Assembly (NCBI GenBank): GCA_021800745.1 | Contig: JAJYYS010000076.1 | Span: 1 to 7,596 of the forward strand | Direction: 5' to 3' | Source of the DNA: a bacterium | GTDB lineage: Bacteria > SZUA-79 > Acidulodesulfobacterales > Acidulodesulfobacteraceae | Length of the DNA stretch: 7,596 bases | In this document: positions 7,050-7,596 of the stretch, piece after piece | Layout of the letters: each line of letters opens with the position of its first letter | Position numbering within the stretch: position 1 is the stretch's first letter | Made by a program: the position numbers and the translations under genes | Notes under the pieces: generated by a model | The model's database searches: none | What the model saw: only the letters and a program-made list of their open reading frames with translations | What the model was told of the DNA's origin: nothing

Positions 7050-7596
7050 TTATATTAAGTTTATCATACGGTTAAATTCTAATTTTAAACCTGAAAAAGA
7101 CAGCATCATATAATCGATGAAATACGGCACGGAAACATACAGCATAAGCAGTCCCACGACTATAATAAGCGGGAAACCGACGGCAAAAATATTAAACTGC
7201 GGAGCGAGCCTCCCCATTAAAGCGATAATTATGTTCAATAAAATAGCTACCAGTATTATTGGAATACTTAAATTAACGCCTATTAAAAACATATCCCCCG
7301 CTTTGCTCACTAAATATCTAAAAATATAAGGGGAAAAATTAATAAAAGTTAATGGGATAGTTTGAAAACTGTCGTATATGCCTTCGATAACGAAGAAAAA
7401 TACCGATGTTTCTATGAAAATTATCAACGCTAAATAATTCTGCAGGTTAGATATAAGGGAAACCTGTTGATTTGAAATCAGCGGGTTCAGAAGGCTTATC
7501 ATGCCGAATCCGACCTGAACGCTGATAAGCTGTCCGGCTACTTCGACGCCGGTAAAAATAATAAGAACTAAAAAACCGAAAATAATGCCTATCAAT
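7050..7596 (-). CDS. fliR: Flagellar export gate protein FliR, 5' end outside window
   Basis: The C-terminal 181 to 182 codons of FliR. The frame is open to the window edge, so the N-terminal part (roughly 75-85 residues, given a usual length near 260) is missing. The TTG at 7595-7593 is an internal Leu codon, not the start. Numbering from that Leu, the visible family features are VEVAGQLISVQVGFGM (17-32), EGIYDSFQTIP (71-81) and MGRLAPQFNIFAVGFPLII (127-145), with hydrophobic segments at about 1-30, 53-72, 103-126 and 138-162. FliR is a membrane-associated component of the FliPQR export-gate complex through which flagellar proteins leave the cytoplasm. In most genomes fliP and fliQ lie immediately upstream and would be expected just beyond coordinate 7596. 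It is a separate gene from flhB here, not the fliR-flhB fusion seen in some Clostridia. Confidence 0.95.
   Translation of the reverse strand, partial: LIGIIFGFLVLIIFTGVEVAGQLISVQVGFGMISLLNPLISNQQVSLISNLQNYLALIIFIETSVFFFVIEGIYDSFQTIPLTFINFSPYIFRYLVSKAGDMFLIGVNLSIPIILVAILLNIIIALMGRLAPQFNIFAVGFPLIIVVGLLMLYVSVPYFIDYMMLSFSGLKLEFNRMINLI

Noticed and set aside
7593..7595. TTG as the start of a short 181-residue protein
   Set aside because: It is an internal Leu codon of FliR; the family's first roughly 80 residues are missing because the window ends.

Overview
This window is a stretch of flagellar operon from a bacterium. All genes lie on the minus strand and are packed end to end, so transcription runs from high to low coordinates: fliR (start missing), flhB, flhA, flhF, flhG, fliA, then a HEAT-repeat protein gene that runs off the low-coordinate edge. 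Junctions are very tight: 6 bases between fliR and flhB, a 1-base stop/start overlap flhB/flhA, 3 bases flhA-flhF, 32 bases flhF-flhG, 13 bases flhG-fliA, and an 8-base overlap between fliA and the HEAT gene. There is no gene-free stretch longer than 32 bases, and I see no RNA gene, mobile element, CRISPR array or terminator.

Region 3862-7596 encodes the membrane export gate of the flagellar type III secretion system: FliR (gate), FlhB (substrate-specificity switch with its NPTH autocleavage site) and FlhA (large gate protein). Region 1063-3858 encodes the proteins that set flagellar position, number and late gene expression: the SRP-type GTPase FlhF, the MinD-like ATPase FlhG, and the flagellar sigma factor FliA (sigma-28). 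Region 1-1070 encodes an alpha-helical HEAT-repeat protein of at least 356 residues whose C-terminus is outside the window. It is not a standard flagellar component that I recognise, and its coupling to fliA makes it the most interesting gene here.

The DNA is AT-rich, with many A/T runs and Lys/Ile/Asn-rich proteins. The order flhB-flhA-flhF-flhG-fliA occurs in several lineages with polar or few flagella (deltaproteobacterial groups, Deferribacterota and relatives); Bacillota use a similar order. An AT-rich deltaproteobacterium-like or Deferribacterota-like organism is my best guess, with low confidence. Nothing here identifies a species.

The core is ordinary, but several details deserve a second look. 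FlhF keeps its P-loop but has unusual SRP-GTPase motifs II and III. The partner FlhG lacks the usual N-terminal DQAxxLR-type activating motif. A sigma-28-like promoter pattern sits inside flhG upstream of fliA. The flhF-flhG junction has a duplicated Shine-Dalgarno-like repeat.
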